Shown: positions 46,501-59,260 of the stretch, piece by piece
Layout of the letters: the number at the start of each line of letters is the position of its first letter
Numbering within the stretch: position 1 is the first letter of the stretch
DNA from: Scleromitrula shiraiana
Taxonomy: Eukaryota > Ascomycota > Leotiomycetes > Helotiales > Sclerotiniaceae
Assembly: GCA_028455995.1 (NCBI GenBank)
Contig: JABELC010000016.1
Coordinates: 62,001-126,000, forward strand
Direction: 5' to 3'
Length of the DNA stretch: 64,000 bases
Translations under genes and position numbers: made by a program
The notes under the pieces: model-generated
Seen by the model: the letters and a program-made list of their open reading frames with translations, nothing else
Database searches by the model: none
What the model was told of the DNA's origin: nothing

Positions 46501-49500
46501 ATCTCCCATTTAACCAGCTGTCACGGATGGCAATTTCTCCGACAGCACATTTGCCCCATCCCTTTGCGTTCCTCCCAAATTTGGATGGTTCGGGGCACCG
46601 ATTCCATCTGTGGCTGTGAAAGTGATCGATGGCGGCCCGGTTGTGGCCGGAATTTCCATCTCCGTCAATTCCTTTATATACCAACTACTATCGAAGTCGC
46701 TCAACGCAACAATCTCCATTAATGTGTAAAGAAGATTGCCATCTTCGAACTGAGGAACGAAAACTTCCTTCGAGATTTGGCCTCGATTTGTGGGAGTATC
46801 AATGGTACTCCTTCCTTTGGCCTTATTCTTATTAGCACTAACGTGCATATTTGTTCAATGATAGGTCAACATACCAAACACTGGGAGCAAGATGAATTCC
46901 TAATCCACACCCAATTTGGGCAATTATAAGTATAGAAGTTTTGACACTGGTACTTATAATATCCTCCACTTCCACTCATGATGACAGTTGTTATGATTAG
47001 ATTGAAATTCGGTGTCGAAATAGGGAGCAACGATTAGGTGACGGGAATATCGATTATCGGGAGACGATGGATAATACTTGTTGCAGTACAAGTGGTGTTA
47101 CTACCCGCTGGCAGTGAAGCGTTTTGTAACTTTGATCTGACTGCCGGCTCACTAAGAACACTCTGACAGCAGATGAGACAGTAGGTAAATCGAGGTAAGG
47201 AACCGTGATAAAAGCTTCTGTCTTTCAGCCTTTCAACGACAGAGTGCACTCATAATTTTATAGAGCCTTTTTAAGTCTTCCCTGCAGCAAATCTGCAAGC
47301 CGGGACCAATCCCGAACCATTCGAAGTCGGTCGGGAAGCACTCGGGATGCATTGGTGTATTCCCACACTCAATTGCGTGTTCCTTTTCACGAAACTTTTG
47401 ACCTTGAAGAAATTCTATCATAAAATTCAAACGCTTATTACTTCTCAACAATGTTTCAGTAAGCATCCAAGATACAAGGTCTTCAAGACGCAGGCATTGG
47501 AGCCCTTTACAGGAATGAAACCCATTACTCTAACGTTGTGGCTTGAACATTGTTGAAGTTGGCGACTAAACTTCTGAAAGGTATCAAAAAACTATTCATC
47601 CATCGCAATTTAGCATTACTGGGCGTTGGTATTGTCCAGTCATTCAAGAGTTCACCCTTGAACTTGATCCGGATTACTTCCGAGGCCCTGACTTCGATGT
47701 ATTGCAGAAATGAAGAAATATCTCACGCCACTAACAGTGCATGTTTCTTTACACCGTGGCACGGACCCCTTTTCCGTTGAGCTTTTTCATATGCCATAAG
47801 GTATTAGGTTACATCGCAAGCTGTCAAACTTGCAGCGTAGGATCATTTGTGCCGGTTATCACGGCCCTGCAAGAATACATCTACACATGATCACTTAGGA
47901 TCTTTTCGTCAAATCTTCTTATCGTTCATTTTTGCAAAACATCTTCGTTGTTCTGAGTCGAAATCAAACTTCATCACCAATCCCATCTCCTACGATTAGA
48001 TTACATGCGTTAAAGAGGCACAGCATTATTGGTTCTGCAGCTTAGGTTTGACCAACTCGAAGCACTTCCTCTTGTTCATAGGCTTGATGACAATCGAAAA
48101 ATGCAGAATATACGCTACCTTGCAGGTACTGTCCCGCGAATTTTGATGAGGCGCTCACCGGGTCAGCTTCCTGCATTCCAGCTGATTATTCTGTCCCGTT
48201 ACAGGGATAAGTTGAGTGACTTAGTGGCCGTTTTGAATGAACCGCGACAGGCCGTCAACACCTTGAAGAAAAACTAATCATTTTCTGGGTACCATCATGT
48301 GTCGGGACCCGACAAAGTGGTATATAAAACGACGACGCCCCGATGCCTCCAAAACTTGACCGTTATTATTGGGCGCAAGTTATACGTCAAGAATCGTGAT
48401 GGGCAAACAATTCTCGAGTACATACCATGAGTTCTAGGGGGCGTAAATTTCAACTGCGCAGCCATGCTCGGTATTACGCATTTCAATTACTTTAAATGCC
48501 TGCAGCTACTGAAAGCCCATATCGCAAACCACCCTTGACCTTATAATCTCAACTTCACACCCTCACAACTATATTCAAATCTCCCAACGAATGGTGAGAG
48601 GATAAATTTCCTAGCAACAAACTCACCCATAGGACACGAATGAATACTTGTTTGTGTCGTGAGGGGCTACTATGCTGTGTCACACTCACCATTCTTTGTG
48701 CTATTTTATCAACCTTCTATCATGGTTCTATTACTTACTAATTGCATCATGGTAGCGTCATTCATAAGCATTACTCACTGCTAGAATTGTATTGCATTGG
48801 ACTAAGTACTCAACCACGGAGAAGGCTTACGTATGAACTGGAAGTGCCTGCAGGTTGAAGATCTCGATTCCACCCTATTGTCTGCAATGTAATCCATGGC
48901 GGATTTCTACCCACCCCCTTCGTTAGACTATTGGTTTGCTCTTTGATATTACTGGATTCCTCAACCATTATGCGATACCATCTCAATAATAGAAATCCAC
49001 ACCTCGATGCAGCGGGAGTGTCGAACGATATTCCTACTCGAGAGAATCACAATGCATCGGCCTACATCACAAAGCTGGACTCGAATATAAACTAATATGA
49101 TCTATCACATTTATCTTTCAACATTCTCAGTTCTCATTCAAATTTGATGTTAGAAACTCGATATGCCGATTGTCCAACTCGTTCCTTGATATCAGTACTT
49201 TCGACCTCCCTTACCAATAACCTGGATTTCCATCAACTACAAGAAAACCGATTACACGACCGCTGCCGTGTCTCCTACCACACCGATCTCCATCTAACAT
49301 TCTACGCATTACCGAAATATCGGTCGAGATCCCGAAATAGACTCCAGCCTCATAGCAGAATGTAACACGAAAAAGAAGTGCCGTTGTCCCACCTGGAATC
49401 GATAGAACAACATGTCAGATCTACGATTCAAACAGTATCCCTCGTTATTCGCAGTGTATGGCATCGAGCCTGAACAGACCAATATATGTGCATGCAGTAG

Positions 49501-52500
49501 TCGCATCGCGGAAGTATACCCTTCTAACCGTCGCATGTCGATATCATTCTCGTGCCGCACGATTGTCCGTTTAGAAGTAGTTCGCTCAACTCGACTCTTG
49601 GGCATCAGGTGGCTGTGATCTACCGGAATTCACAACCATCTCCCCCGAGCGATCCACTTCCTGCCCATGACCGCTACGAGATCTCGGCACTTGATGTGAT
49701 CGAGTTATACATATCACATATTGGTTGTGGATTGGAATCCAAAGGTTGCTTGTTATTTGTCATTTTGATCGGATGGGTGTGAGATTATCGTGCCAAGTAG
49801 GCGACGATTTGGTGAGAAATTCAAGATCCTGCTGTTAATTGACGATCACATAGTTGCAGGAAATCATATCCTTAGTGAGGGAGCATCTGTTTTTCATTAA
49901 TTCCCTCTCACAAATCCGTAGTGCTGGGGAACATCCTTGATTGTTGCTGACAATTCTATGTATCCTTGTAGAAATACATAGATCTATGTTGATATGAATA
50001 TGGTTGAGTATCAAAATACACAACTGCTCATGTCCACAGGTTTCATTCCTATTACGTTGAGAAACTCATCCTCGGAAACTACTTCATTGTTTGTTTGTTT
50101 CACCATTTCGTGCCTCCTCTTTCAACATTTCTCAATTATTGCCTAGCCATAGCTTGTTGTACAAACTCAAACGATTTACTCTACAAACCTCGAGAATTAG
50201 GCTTTTTTCACGAGATTCGCGACACGTTCTCTTTCTTAATGCCATTCGATTATTAGCTTGATCGCCAAGCATTTTACACAAGAAAAATGGTCTCTCAGGA
50301 CCTCATGTGTTATATCTTACTCTAAGCAATACTTTGTTCTGGCATACTTGGAGGGTAGTTCAACCTTTCAATGACCTGTTCCTGAAACTAACACATCTCA
50401 TCCATCTCTCAATCTAAGCAAAGATATCATCGCATCAAGCAAGATCAAGTTACCAAACTTTCAATCAGCCTAAAATACCCACCTACATTACAGGTCAATT
50501 TCACCCATGTAATCTTACGATCAGGGTCACACTATACCCAATCCAATCCCTCATGCAGCATCTCCCAGCACAATTACGAAATCACCCCCCATGTATTTCC
50601 ACATGCTTGACCCGGTCCCATCGGTTTCTTCACCCAACTGCCGTTTCGGTCTCATTCAATATCAGATGTTGAACCAAGAATTTTCAAACCATGGAAACTC
50701 CGAAACAAACATTTGAAATATATCCCGAGTAAGTTATACAGACGCAATAACAACTCAACCCAGAATAATGGATACGCCGATACGGACGGCCCCACAAACG
50801 ATCACAAAATGCAATGCTATGCTACGGGCCGTCTCGTTTTGATCGAAGTTACTGTATCGAACGCACATACTTACATGCATGCATAATGTCGATGCGGGAT
50901 TTCCTGTTGGTTGAAAATATCTCTAAGAAATCTCTCATTAAATTGGTGAACCACTGTTTTGGAGTAATAGAAAGCATCTTCTCATCACGCGTTCTGAGTT
51001 ATTCCCAAGAAAGTTATACTCATCCTAATGGTTGAGAATCACTTATTCACGTTCTTGAAACTACCAGGTCTTTGTAATGCTTGTATATCATACCAGCTGA
51101 CTTTTCAGTCATGCAATCCGCGTCCTTGAACACATGTTTGAGATTTATTTCTAGAGCAGATATTTGATCATTGAGGTTAAGTCATCTTACTATTTTTAAT
51201 TGCCAAAATACTGCACCTTCTCTTTTAATTTACTAGCCACCAAAAATTTATTCCTAGCTTCGATCTAAATTCCTCGCCCTATATACACAAAATCCCTCCT
51301 TTCTCCTTTTCATCCCCTCCTTTCCTCAACACCAAGCCATATCAAAAATCAAAAACAAAACAAATCCACAATTCTCAAGAATACTAAACAAATGACCAAC
51401 TTCCCCCATCTCATCAATCCCATACAAAATCTACGCACATAATATCAATATCCCCAGTAACCCATCGCGGAGACGAACGAAACCCCTGCATTTGCATGTG
51501 CAATCCCACGACGCACTCCGATTCAACCCGACCCAATCACAACCTTATCCACAACGCCAATCTCCAGATGTATAAAAAGTTTGGAAACGAGGAACCCCCA
51601 CGTCTTGCAGATGGGGGATTATTTTTTAACTTGTGTGGCTGGTGTTGGTTGGTTGGTTGGCTTGGTGGTGAGTTTTGGTTGTTGAGTGGTGTGATGAGGA
51701 GGTCGTGTGGGAATTTACTGGAGTGGATGGTTTCGCACACGGAGATGTTTGGTTGGGTGAATACGTGGGTGTTGAAGTATATATGTTGTATGGTACCTTC
51801 ATTCATGTCATCTATCTATCTATCTATTCATTGGGATCTTCATGTATATGTATGTATGTATGTATGTATACCTGAACCAAACTAACCCAGTATGAGTTTT
51901 ATACCTCGTACGATCATGAGGTACAGTGGTACCAGTACAATTATGGCCCCCATGCAAGCAAATCTCCTGACCTATGTATACATGAGATCAGCTCATGTAT
52001 ATTTAACCTTGTGTGTTCGTAACCTCATGTATTTGCAAATTGCATGTAGACATGTAGACTGAATATGGTATATTTGTATCATATGATCTCTTATATATAT
52101 GTACATGTACGATATTATTATCGAATTTTACTTCGTTTAGCATTGCCTTACTATTTTGCCCCATTCTTGACGGGTTATATTGTGCCAAAGTGAGTGAAAG
52201 ATATGATGTGATGTGATGTTATGATTCAAGTTCACCTACTCATGCGTGGAGAAGAGAGTTATCTGGTACTTTGCTACTTTTTGGTTTAACTACTTTGAAC
52301 TTGAAACTCAGATATTACTCATTAGTTTGTTCTTTGGAGGGATGCGGTGTGACTACCATGTGATCTTTATGCTTCCCTTGATTTAATAGCTTAGATAGAG
52401 TGATTTGTTTCATGTTTTCTTGGGTCTTCTGTGGGATCGAATAGCCGTGAAGTAATAGGGAAATGAATCTAGCTTGCTATGTATAGTATTGTGATAGTGC

Positions 52501-54443
52501 GATGTTCACCTGCTTGGAAATAGACTTCGCAGGAATAGGTAACTACTCGGTGCTGCGTTATATCGATTCCAAAACAAAAAAAATGATGTTCATGCTGCTA
52601 TGTTCATATGCCTCTTATGACAGACGTATGGTAAAGTATTATAGACTGCACGTTTTCCATTACATCATCCATCTAATCCAAACGGAACTTGGCTCGAGAA
52701 GCATGAAACTGCAAGGGATGATCTTGTACTGCACCAATACACAGAGTGCTCAACAGCTTCACTGAAGTCTTTGAATTTAACTTATTCTTTCGAGTTTCTA
52801 CCTCGAAATATCTTGTAACTTGGCTTAACTCAGGTCACGTAATCCCAATCTCTCTCCAGCATCAAATCAAGTCAGTCTTTCACTCAACTCCTTCTACTTC
52901 TACATCTAAGTCTTTATAAACACATCGCTCGCTGGAGCATGGATATCTGCACATTTCCATCATCATTCTTCCTTTCCCATTCTGCGTTCATACTTACTTA
53001 AGATGAGAATTAAATAAAATATCTGTTTTGAATGCTTTCTCGTACGAACTATTAATGAACTAGAGAATAATTGAGAAATTAAAGTATGGAGAAAAAATCA
53101 CCACAAAGATCTGCCTAGCCATCAATCCATCTTCGGACGCCTCATACCACTTATATGTGGTAGAGTCACCTCGTGTACTTAACTCAAATGTAATTTTTAC
53201 ATCTTATACCGCGAATTTTACCCAACTCCCCAGGAAGATTGCACTACACTCCACTCAATTCATAATACGCTTTCACATCCCTCACCCATATTCCACACTA
53301 CATATACAGTTGTACAATGATGAGTAACCAACTAGTCAAAATTCTAATCAATGAACCCATCATCATGATCATCAATACTAATCTCAACATCATGAATATA
53401 CCTATGCATACCAATCAACGCCTCTCTATTATAAACCTACACTCATCTAACCGCCCTCTTTCCCTCTACCTTTGTTTTTCCATCCCATACTCTATACCAC
53501 CCCACTGCACAATCTATCCCTACGTACCTAACCATTCATTTCATTGCAACCAATTCATGCATCTACTCATCGATCTACACCATATACACCCACCAACCCC
53601 ATAATCCACATCGACCTCTCATCCATCACCATATTTCCCACCATCCCCTTCTGCTCTAAATTGCCGCCCGCTAGTTTCGATCTACCCTTCATTTACCACG
53701 TCCCTTATTTTCTTTTATCCTTATTCCTATTTTGCTCCCGCTGTTCCTCTCCGTTTAGACTCTATACACTATACACTATACACTATACCCTATATTCACC
53801 CATCCATCCATCCGTCCATCCATCCATTCATCCCATCTCATCCACATCCCTCGCCTCAAACTCATGATCCCCATCCTCATGCTAAATCTCACATCCAAAA
53901 ACCAAACCCAGCTTATCTTATCGACCACCTATCCCACGAATCATCTCTCAATGTCACATTTAATTGCACGAGAATAAACGATAAATGACAAAAATTCTAT
54001 TCTTTTAATTCGATCTGATCTGATCTGGTATACTCAACATCTCTATCTCATTGTAGCTTTATTGTATATAAAGCGCAAACATAAAATACACTCCTGATCT
54101 CCACATTTCCCAGATACCAAACCATTCGGCTCAATTCTGTCCCTGTTCATCCCATTTCATATCAGACCATAACACATCTCTCTGTGTATCCGTCTATGTA
54201 AGAAGAAATCTCGCTTTGATATTCTTTCTTTCTTTCTTTCTTATGCTCGCTGGTCATGCTGCTATGCTTTACACGCCACCCCGCTTCATGCCACCCATCG
54301 CATCTCATCCCGCCCTAACCGATATGTAGAAAATATTACAACCCCTCTCCCCAACACCAACCTCATCATGCGCTCGCTGAACTAATCAACCCTCACAACA
54401 AAGAAGCAGAAGAAGGAAAGAGAACGAAAGGCAAAAAAGAAGT
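43533..54443. other. Very long gene-poor region (about 10.9 kb)
   Basis: The first kilobase should hold the promoter and leader of the large minus-strand gene; purine-rich simple sequence lies at 44220-44360. I examined both strands and found no frame with a recognisable domain. The least poor candidates are 45801-46046 (plus, 81 codons, hydrophobic N terminus like a signal peptide, several Cys), 46510-46848 (minus, 112 codons) and 47233-47466 (minus, 77 codons, Cys/Pro-rich). All lack family signals or splice support. Simple repeats occur near 51813-51829 (CTAT), 51845-51870 (GTAT) and 53760-53830 (ACTATAC and CCAT). Part of the region could be long untranslated sequence or non-coding RNA. 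Confidence 0.45.
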
Positions 54444-56874
54444 CTAACGACCACCCTTCATAGCCTGCCTCCTCTTAATCTTATCCGCCGCTCTCTGTAA
54501 CGCCGTCTTAATGTCTCCCTTTCCGAAGGTCGAGAGATCATAGTATGTTGGTGCGATTTCCTGTGTCATGAGTTAGTAATTATTATAGATTATGGAACAA
54601 AGGGTAGAAATAGGAAAAGGGGGAGGAGGAAATGAGGGAAGAGAGAGAGAGAAACAACATACCAACAACCACTCCGGCCTAATAGCCGTAACAGTCCTCA
54701 CATAATTCTTCGTGGTAAGCACAAACTCACTATAAAGCACCCACTCGCTATCCACGCCCAAAACCGTACTCGGATGCAACAGCACACTCTGATCATCCTT
54801 AACAGTTTTATACGTCTTCCCACTCGCCTCCTTCTTCGCAACCTGCATGAAGAATCCCGCGACGAGCGCTTTACGGATATTGAGATAGTAATCTTTGTGG
54901 TTGAAATCCGTGGATATGAGATCGAGTTCGGATTTCTCCATGATCCGTTTTAGTTGCGAGCGAACGTTGTCGGCGGATTGGAGAGCACGGAGAGAGAGGA
55001 AATGATCGTGACACCAGCGTTTAGGGTCGGCTTGGGCATCTTCCCCCTTGAATGCATGGTATACGTTTAAGAGGGTAAGGTGATCACCATCTGCGTGTGC
55101 GAAATGTGCTTTCATCTCATCAGCGCGCTTTCGGGCCGATGCGGGACGGACAAAGATTTGAGGAACGGTGAGGAGGGCGATAAGCGAGAGAATTTCGTTG
55201 GAACAGCTGAATTCGGGTGAGGAAATAAGCATTACTGCTAAAGCGGGGTCGAGAGGGAATTCAGAGGCAAGTTTGCCTAATGCGGTAAGATTTCCATCAT
55301 CGTCGAGACAGGCCAGATAGTTCAATTCTTCGAGTGCTCTCATAAGAGTTTCTGGAGCTGGTGGGTCCATAAGATCAAAATGTACCAAATCGTCAATACC
55401 AAGTTTCTTCAACTCCAAAACGGTATTTGCCAAATTTGATCGAAGAATTTCAGGGTAAGTTTGCTCGATAAGTTCTTTCTTGAAGGCTCCCTCGGTGTAC
55501 AATCTGAAGCATTTGCCAGGTCTGGTACGACCAGCACGACCAGCTCTTTGTTGCGCTGAAGCTTTCGAGATAGGTGATACAAGTAAAGATTCAACCCTAA
55601 TTCTAGGATTGTATACTTTTTGCTTAGAGAAACCGGGATCTACCACATAGACAATACCATCGATGGTCAAGGAAGTTTCGGCAATATTCGTACCGACAAT
55701 AACTTTTCTTCCTGGTCTTCCACCAGGTTTTAATGGTCCAGGAGCAGGCTCGAAAATTCTCTGCTGTTGTTGTGGTGGCAAAGTACCATAAAGTGGATAT
55801 ACTTTCAATGGTCCAGCATCCGCCTCTCTTACCATCTCATCTGCCTCTAAAGAAATCTTGCGACACGCATCTTCAATTTCTTCCTCACCAGTCAAGAACA
55901 GTAGAATATCTCCTTCCGGTTCTGTGGCGTGAATTTGTAAGACGGTCCGTAGCGCAGCCTCTACGTAATCTCTTTCTGGCTCTGGGGTATAGAAAATCTC
56001 GACAGGATGTGTTCGTCCAGGTACTGCAAGTAATGGTGCATCGTTGAAATATCTCTGAAACTTCTGCGCATCAAGTGTAGCAGACATAATAACAATCTTA
56101 AGATCTGGTCTTCTGACAGCAACTTCCTTAAGTAAACCCATCAAAATATCCGTAGCCAATGTACGTTCGTGAGCTTCATCAAGAATAATACAGCTATATC
56201 TTGTCAAATTATGATCATGCATAGCCTCTCTCAGAAGCATACCATCAGTCATATATTTGAGAATAGTCTTCGAACTTGTAACATCCTCGAAACGAATGCT
56301 GTATCCAACTTCCTCACCCAACTTAACATCCATCTCGTTCGCCACACGTTGTGCCACTGACATGGCAGCTACTCGACGAGGTTGCGTACATGCGACTAAT
56401 TTGCCGTTGAAATGTGGGAGATCATCGAAGAGGACGAATTGAGGAATTTGTGTTGTTTTACCAGAACCAGTCTCACCGACGAATACAAGAATCTGTGTCT
56501 TTTGAAACATATCTAAAAATTCCTGTCTGCAGAGAAGTCAGAAATAATTCTTATGCACAGTAGAAAAGTGCTTACCTTTGCTTATGAACAGGCAACTCTC
56601 GTCTTGTCTTCAATATATTGAGGTATTGCTCAGATAAAGGTTTATTGTTGAATGGATTATTCGGTCCATATTCTGCTTGATGAGCCTGGGATGCTGTAGT
56701 TTGATGGCGTTTAAAACTTGATAACGCAGATGTGCCATTGGAGCCATTGGCCCAACCATTCTCTTCTTCCTCATACATATGCGCCAAATAAGGATTTTCC
56801 TTTGGATCCAGATCACCGGTTCTAGGACGTTTGGAACGAGACATTTCTAGTTCTTCTGGACGACGGTCAGCCAT
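54444..56874 (-). CDS. PRP43: Pre-mRNA-splicing/ribosome-biogenesis DEAH helicase Prp43
   Basis: ATP-dependent RNA helicase that takes apart the post-splicing lariat spliceosome and also acts in ribosome assembly (human DHX15). Exons 56874-56576, 56526-54663 and 54560-54444 give 759 residues (yeast 767). Motif I GETGSGKT is at 117-124, DEAH at 216-219, SAT at 248-250, TNIAETSLTIDGI and QQRAGRAGRTRPGKC are motifs V and VI, and the ratchet/OB-fold part ends with RPEWLL-EIAPTYYDLSTFGKG. The N terminus (SKRPRTGDLDPKENPYLAHM) is the usual basic then acidic leader. The C terminus AADKIKRRQAMKGGR is also typical. The second intron uses a GTATGT donor. It is head-to-head with TAF10. All motifs are intact. 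Confidence 0.98.
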
Positions 56875-57227
56875 TTTTTATAGCTGAAAGGAAGGAATGT
56901 TTGTTGAATTCGATTACTTTTTCCGGTAGAAGTTTGGATTAATGCGAGGCTGAAAAAAGAAATATAATCTTCAAGTTTCCAGTAATACAGTAGAAAATAC
57001 AAAAATTAAGCGGCGCGGAAGAAAAAAGTTATCGGAATGGATAAACCTGTGAACTATACTTAATTAAGTCACCGCCTTATGGAATCTATCCATTGAATAG
57101 ATGCTTATATAAGCATGATATCAATCATATCAGCAATCAGTTGACCTCAGATATATTTATTGTTATATCAACGACTTCAATTTCAATTCATAATAACTTT
57201 TCATTATTTATACAAAATCAATTAATT
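56875..57227. promoter_or_regulatory. Divergent promoter, PRP43 / TAF10
   Basis: Only 353 bases separate the two start codons, so the promoters overlap or share elements. The stretch is AT-rich with short A and T tracts. No specific factor site could be recognised with confidence. Confidence 0.55.
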
Positions 57228-57876
57228 ATGGCTGCACCATCTCCAGATCCTACTACGGATCTTCTTCCACCCACTACTACTGCTACTCAACCAAAAGAAG
57301 AAGAGACCGAAGCACCATTACCAGAACCTAAACTTCCAACTAGAAAAGATGTCTCCCTCAAAGAGTTTCTTGGAAAGATGGATGACTATGCACCAATCGT
57401 AAGAACTATTCAATTCTGAAATACACTTCGCGATTTAATTCGAATCTAACACATTTCCCCAGATTCCAGATGCAGTAACAAACTATTATCTCACCAAAGC
57501 TGGACTCCCACCCCCACCACAAACCGATGCGCGTCTAGCTCGTCTCCTCGCGCTTGCGACCCAGAAATTCATCGCTGATATCGCAGCTGATGCTTATCAA
57601 TATTCGCGAATCCGATCATCCAACTCATCTAATGCAAATAATCCTATGGGAAACCTGGGAGCTGCTGCTGGATTTCCTGTTCCGGGTCAACCCGCCACTG
57701 CGCCTGGAGGTAAGGAACAACAGGGACGAGGTGGACCTCTTGGTATTCAAAGACCGGGTTATGGTGGTGGTGGTCAGGGTGGTAGTCAGAATCGTACGGT
57801 TCTTACAATGGAAGATTTGGGTATGGCGGTTGGTGAATATGGGGTTAATGTTAAACGTGGGGAATTCTATCGTTGA
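57228..57876 (+). CDS. TAF10: TFIID/SAGA subunit TAF10
   Basis: Histone-fold subunit shared by the general transcription factor TFIID and the co-activator SAGA, in the nucleus. Exons 57228-57398 and 57463-57876 give 194 residues. The N terminus is disordered and Pro/Glu-rich. The histone fold follows: KEFLGKMDDYAPI-IPDAVTNYYLTKAGL, then DARLARLLALATQKFIADIA, DAYQYSRIR, a Gly/Gln/Asn-rich insert, and the strongly conserved C-terminal VLTMEDLGMAVGEYGVNVKR. The intron (64 bp) has a GTAAGA donor. The Gly-rich insert (about residues 130-165) is larger than in some relatives but common in filamentous fungi. It faces RSM19 tail to tail. Confidence 0.96.
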
Positions 57877-58367
57877 GTTTTGGGAAGGCTAGGGATTTGA
57901 TTGGCTGGGGGATTATACAAGGCGTTGTGAATTTAATAGGCGTTCCGGAGATGGTATAAGGATCGGTGGAGAAATGATATCCTTCTGAAATTGTACATCA
58001 AACCATATGGTAGGCATAGAGAGTAGCCTGGAAATATTTTTCATTTCATCATTTACTTATTGGGTGGTTTAAGATCGTGAGCACATCTTCTAGATAGCTT
58101 ATTCCAATTCTCGGAAAACCCCATCAGATATCTCTTACTGGTCTCCTCGTGCTGCACCCTCCAGTCATCGCTCAATGCATTGCCATATCTTTCACTCTGC
58201 AACTCAAGGGTGCTGTAAAACACAGGTATACAGCCTAATGTTTATATCACTGATCTTATATGATACAATGGACACACCCCCTCCACACTGTGCCCTCGAG
58301 ATTCGTGAAAATCCCTCCATTCCAAACGCCATTCCATTCGTAGCAACTCATACTTCCCCCATCCCAT
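57877..58367. other. Convergent spacer TAF10 / RSM19
   Basis: 491 bases holding the 3' ends of two convergent genes. The open frame at 58175-58408 overlaps the last RSM19 exon on the other strand and shows no coding support. Confidence 0.6.
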
Positions 58368-58899
58368 CTACTTATTCTTACTCATCCTATACGAGAATCT
58401 CTTTCTAGTCCTGCCCACCACACCTATCAGCGCAATCCCAACCGGACCCAATCCAATCCACCCTATCATCTGTAAAAGAACCAAAGAAAAAGTACATACG
58501 GCGAGAATTCCCCCAACTTATGTCCAACCATATCCTCTGTAATAGTCACCTCATGATAAACCTTCCCATTATGAATCTCAAAGGTCAAGCCGACGAAATT
58601 GGGGAGAATCGTCGCGGATCGGGCTTGTGTTCTGATGTTTGGTGTTCGTTGGCCGATGGGTGCGCGGACGATTGGGAGACTGTTAGGCGGTTGATGGATT
58701 GTTAGGATATGAGTATGTATTTAGGTCGGAAGAGAGGGAGAGGAAGGTAGAAGAATTTTGGTTCTTACGGGACTAGATTGGGTCCTATGAAGAGAATCGC
58801 ATGTTAGTATTTATTTCAATAAAACAATGAATTGTGATAATCAAACCTCAACATACCTTTCCAGACCGACCTTGTTAGAAGTACTCTACTTGGAATCAT
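58368..58899 (-). CDS. RSM19: Mitochondrial small-subunit ribosomal protein uS19m (Rsm19)
   Basis: Component of the mitochondrial 37S ribosomal subunit head. The gene is split into four short exons: 58899-58857, 58784-58769 (only 16 nt), 58679-58500 and 58410-58368, together 94 codons (93 residues, yeast Rsm19 is 91). The spliced protein begins IPSRVLLTRSVWKGPNLVPL and contains the diagnostic RTQARSATILPNFVGLTFE, IHNGKVYHEV and ITEDMVGHKLGEFSP-TRKRFSY. Every junction keeps the frame and uses GTATG/GTAAG donors and TAG/CAG acceptors. Because no exon is long, the gene does not show as a large open frame and is easy to miss. It shares a short divergent promoter with MRE11. Confidence 0.93.
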
Positions 58900-59260
58900 A
58901 ATGTCGTAAATTGATATCAATTCTCAAAGTATACCACCCTCAAATTCAATTCAATATTCAATCCCACCACCGAACGGCAAAATGTCGTCTCTAATAATAA
59001 ATTTCGTAGCGTAAAGTGCTCGCATTTTGCAGGGATTCAAACGCGCTAAACCAGATCGCGTCTCCCCAGAATCTCAAGGCAACAAAGTGATAAAATATTT
59101 ATTTACAAACGTGAGTTCTGTTCAAAACCTCTTCATCTTTTAATTTTTTTTCGTGTTTGTGGTGTTTGTGGTGTTTGATCTTGTGGTTGGATCTATTCAT
59201 AAATTTTTGAGGCGGTGATCACTTTACGAAATCGTTGGAAACATCAGCAAAGCCATCAAG
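58900..59260. promoter_or_regulatory. Divergent promoter, RSM19 / MRE11
   Basis: 361 bases between two start codons facing away from each other. It includes CAAATTCAATTCAATATTCAAT repeats in the part near RSM19 and T-rich tracts with TGTGGTGTTTG near MRE11 (59155-59180). A shared bidirectional promoter between a mitochondrial ribosomal protein and a DNA-repair gene is implied. Confidence 0.55.

Noticed and set aside
46510..47466. Minus-strand frames 46510-46848 and 47034-47466 as exons of one gene
   Set aside because: No convincing splice sites join them and no family signal is visible in either.
53317..53867. 95- and 107-codon plus-strand frames
   Set aside because: Ile/Asn/His/Pro-rich composition reflects C/A/T-rich simple sequence and CCAT repeats; no coding signature.
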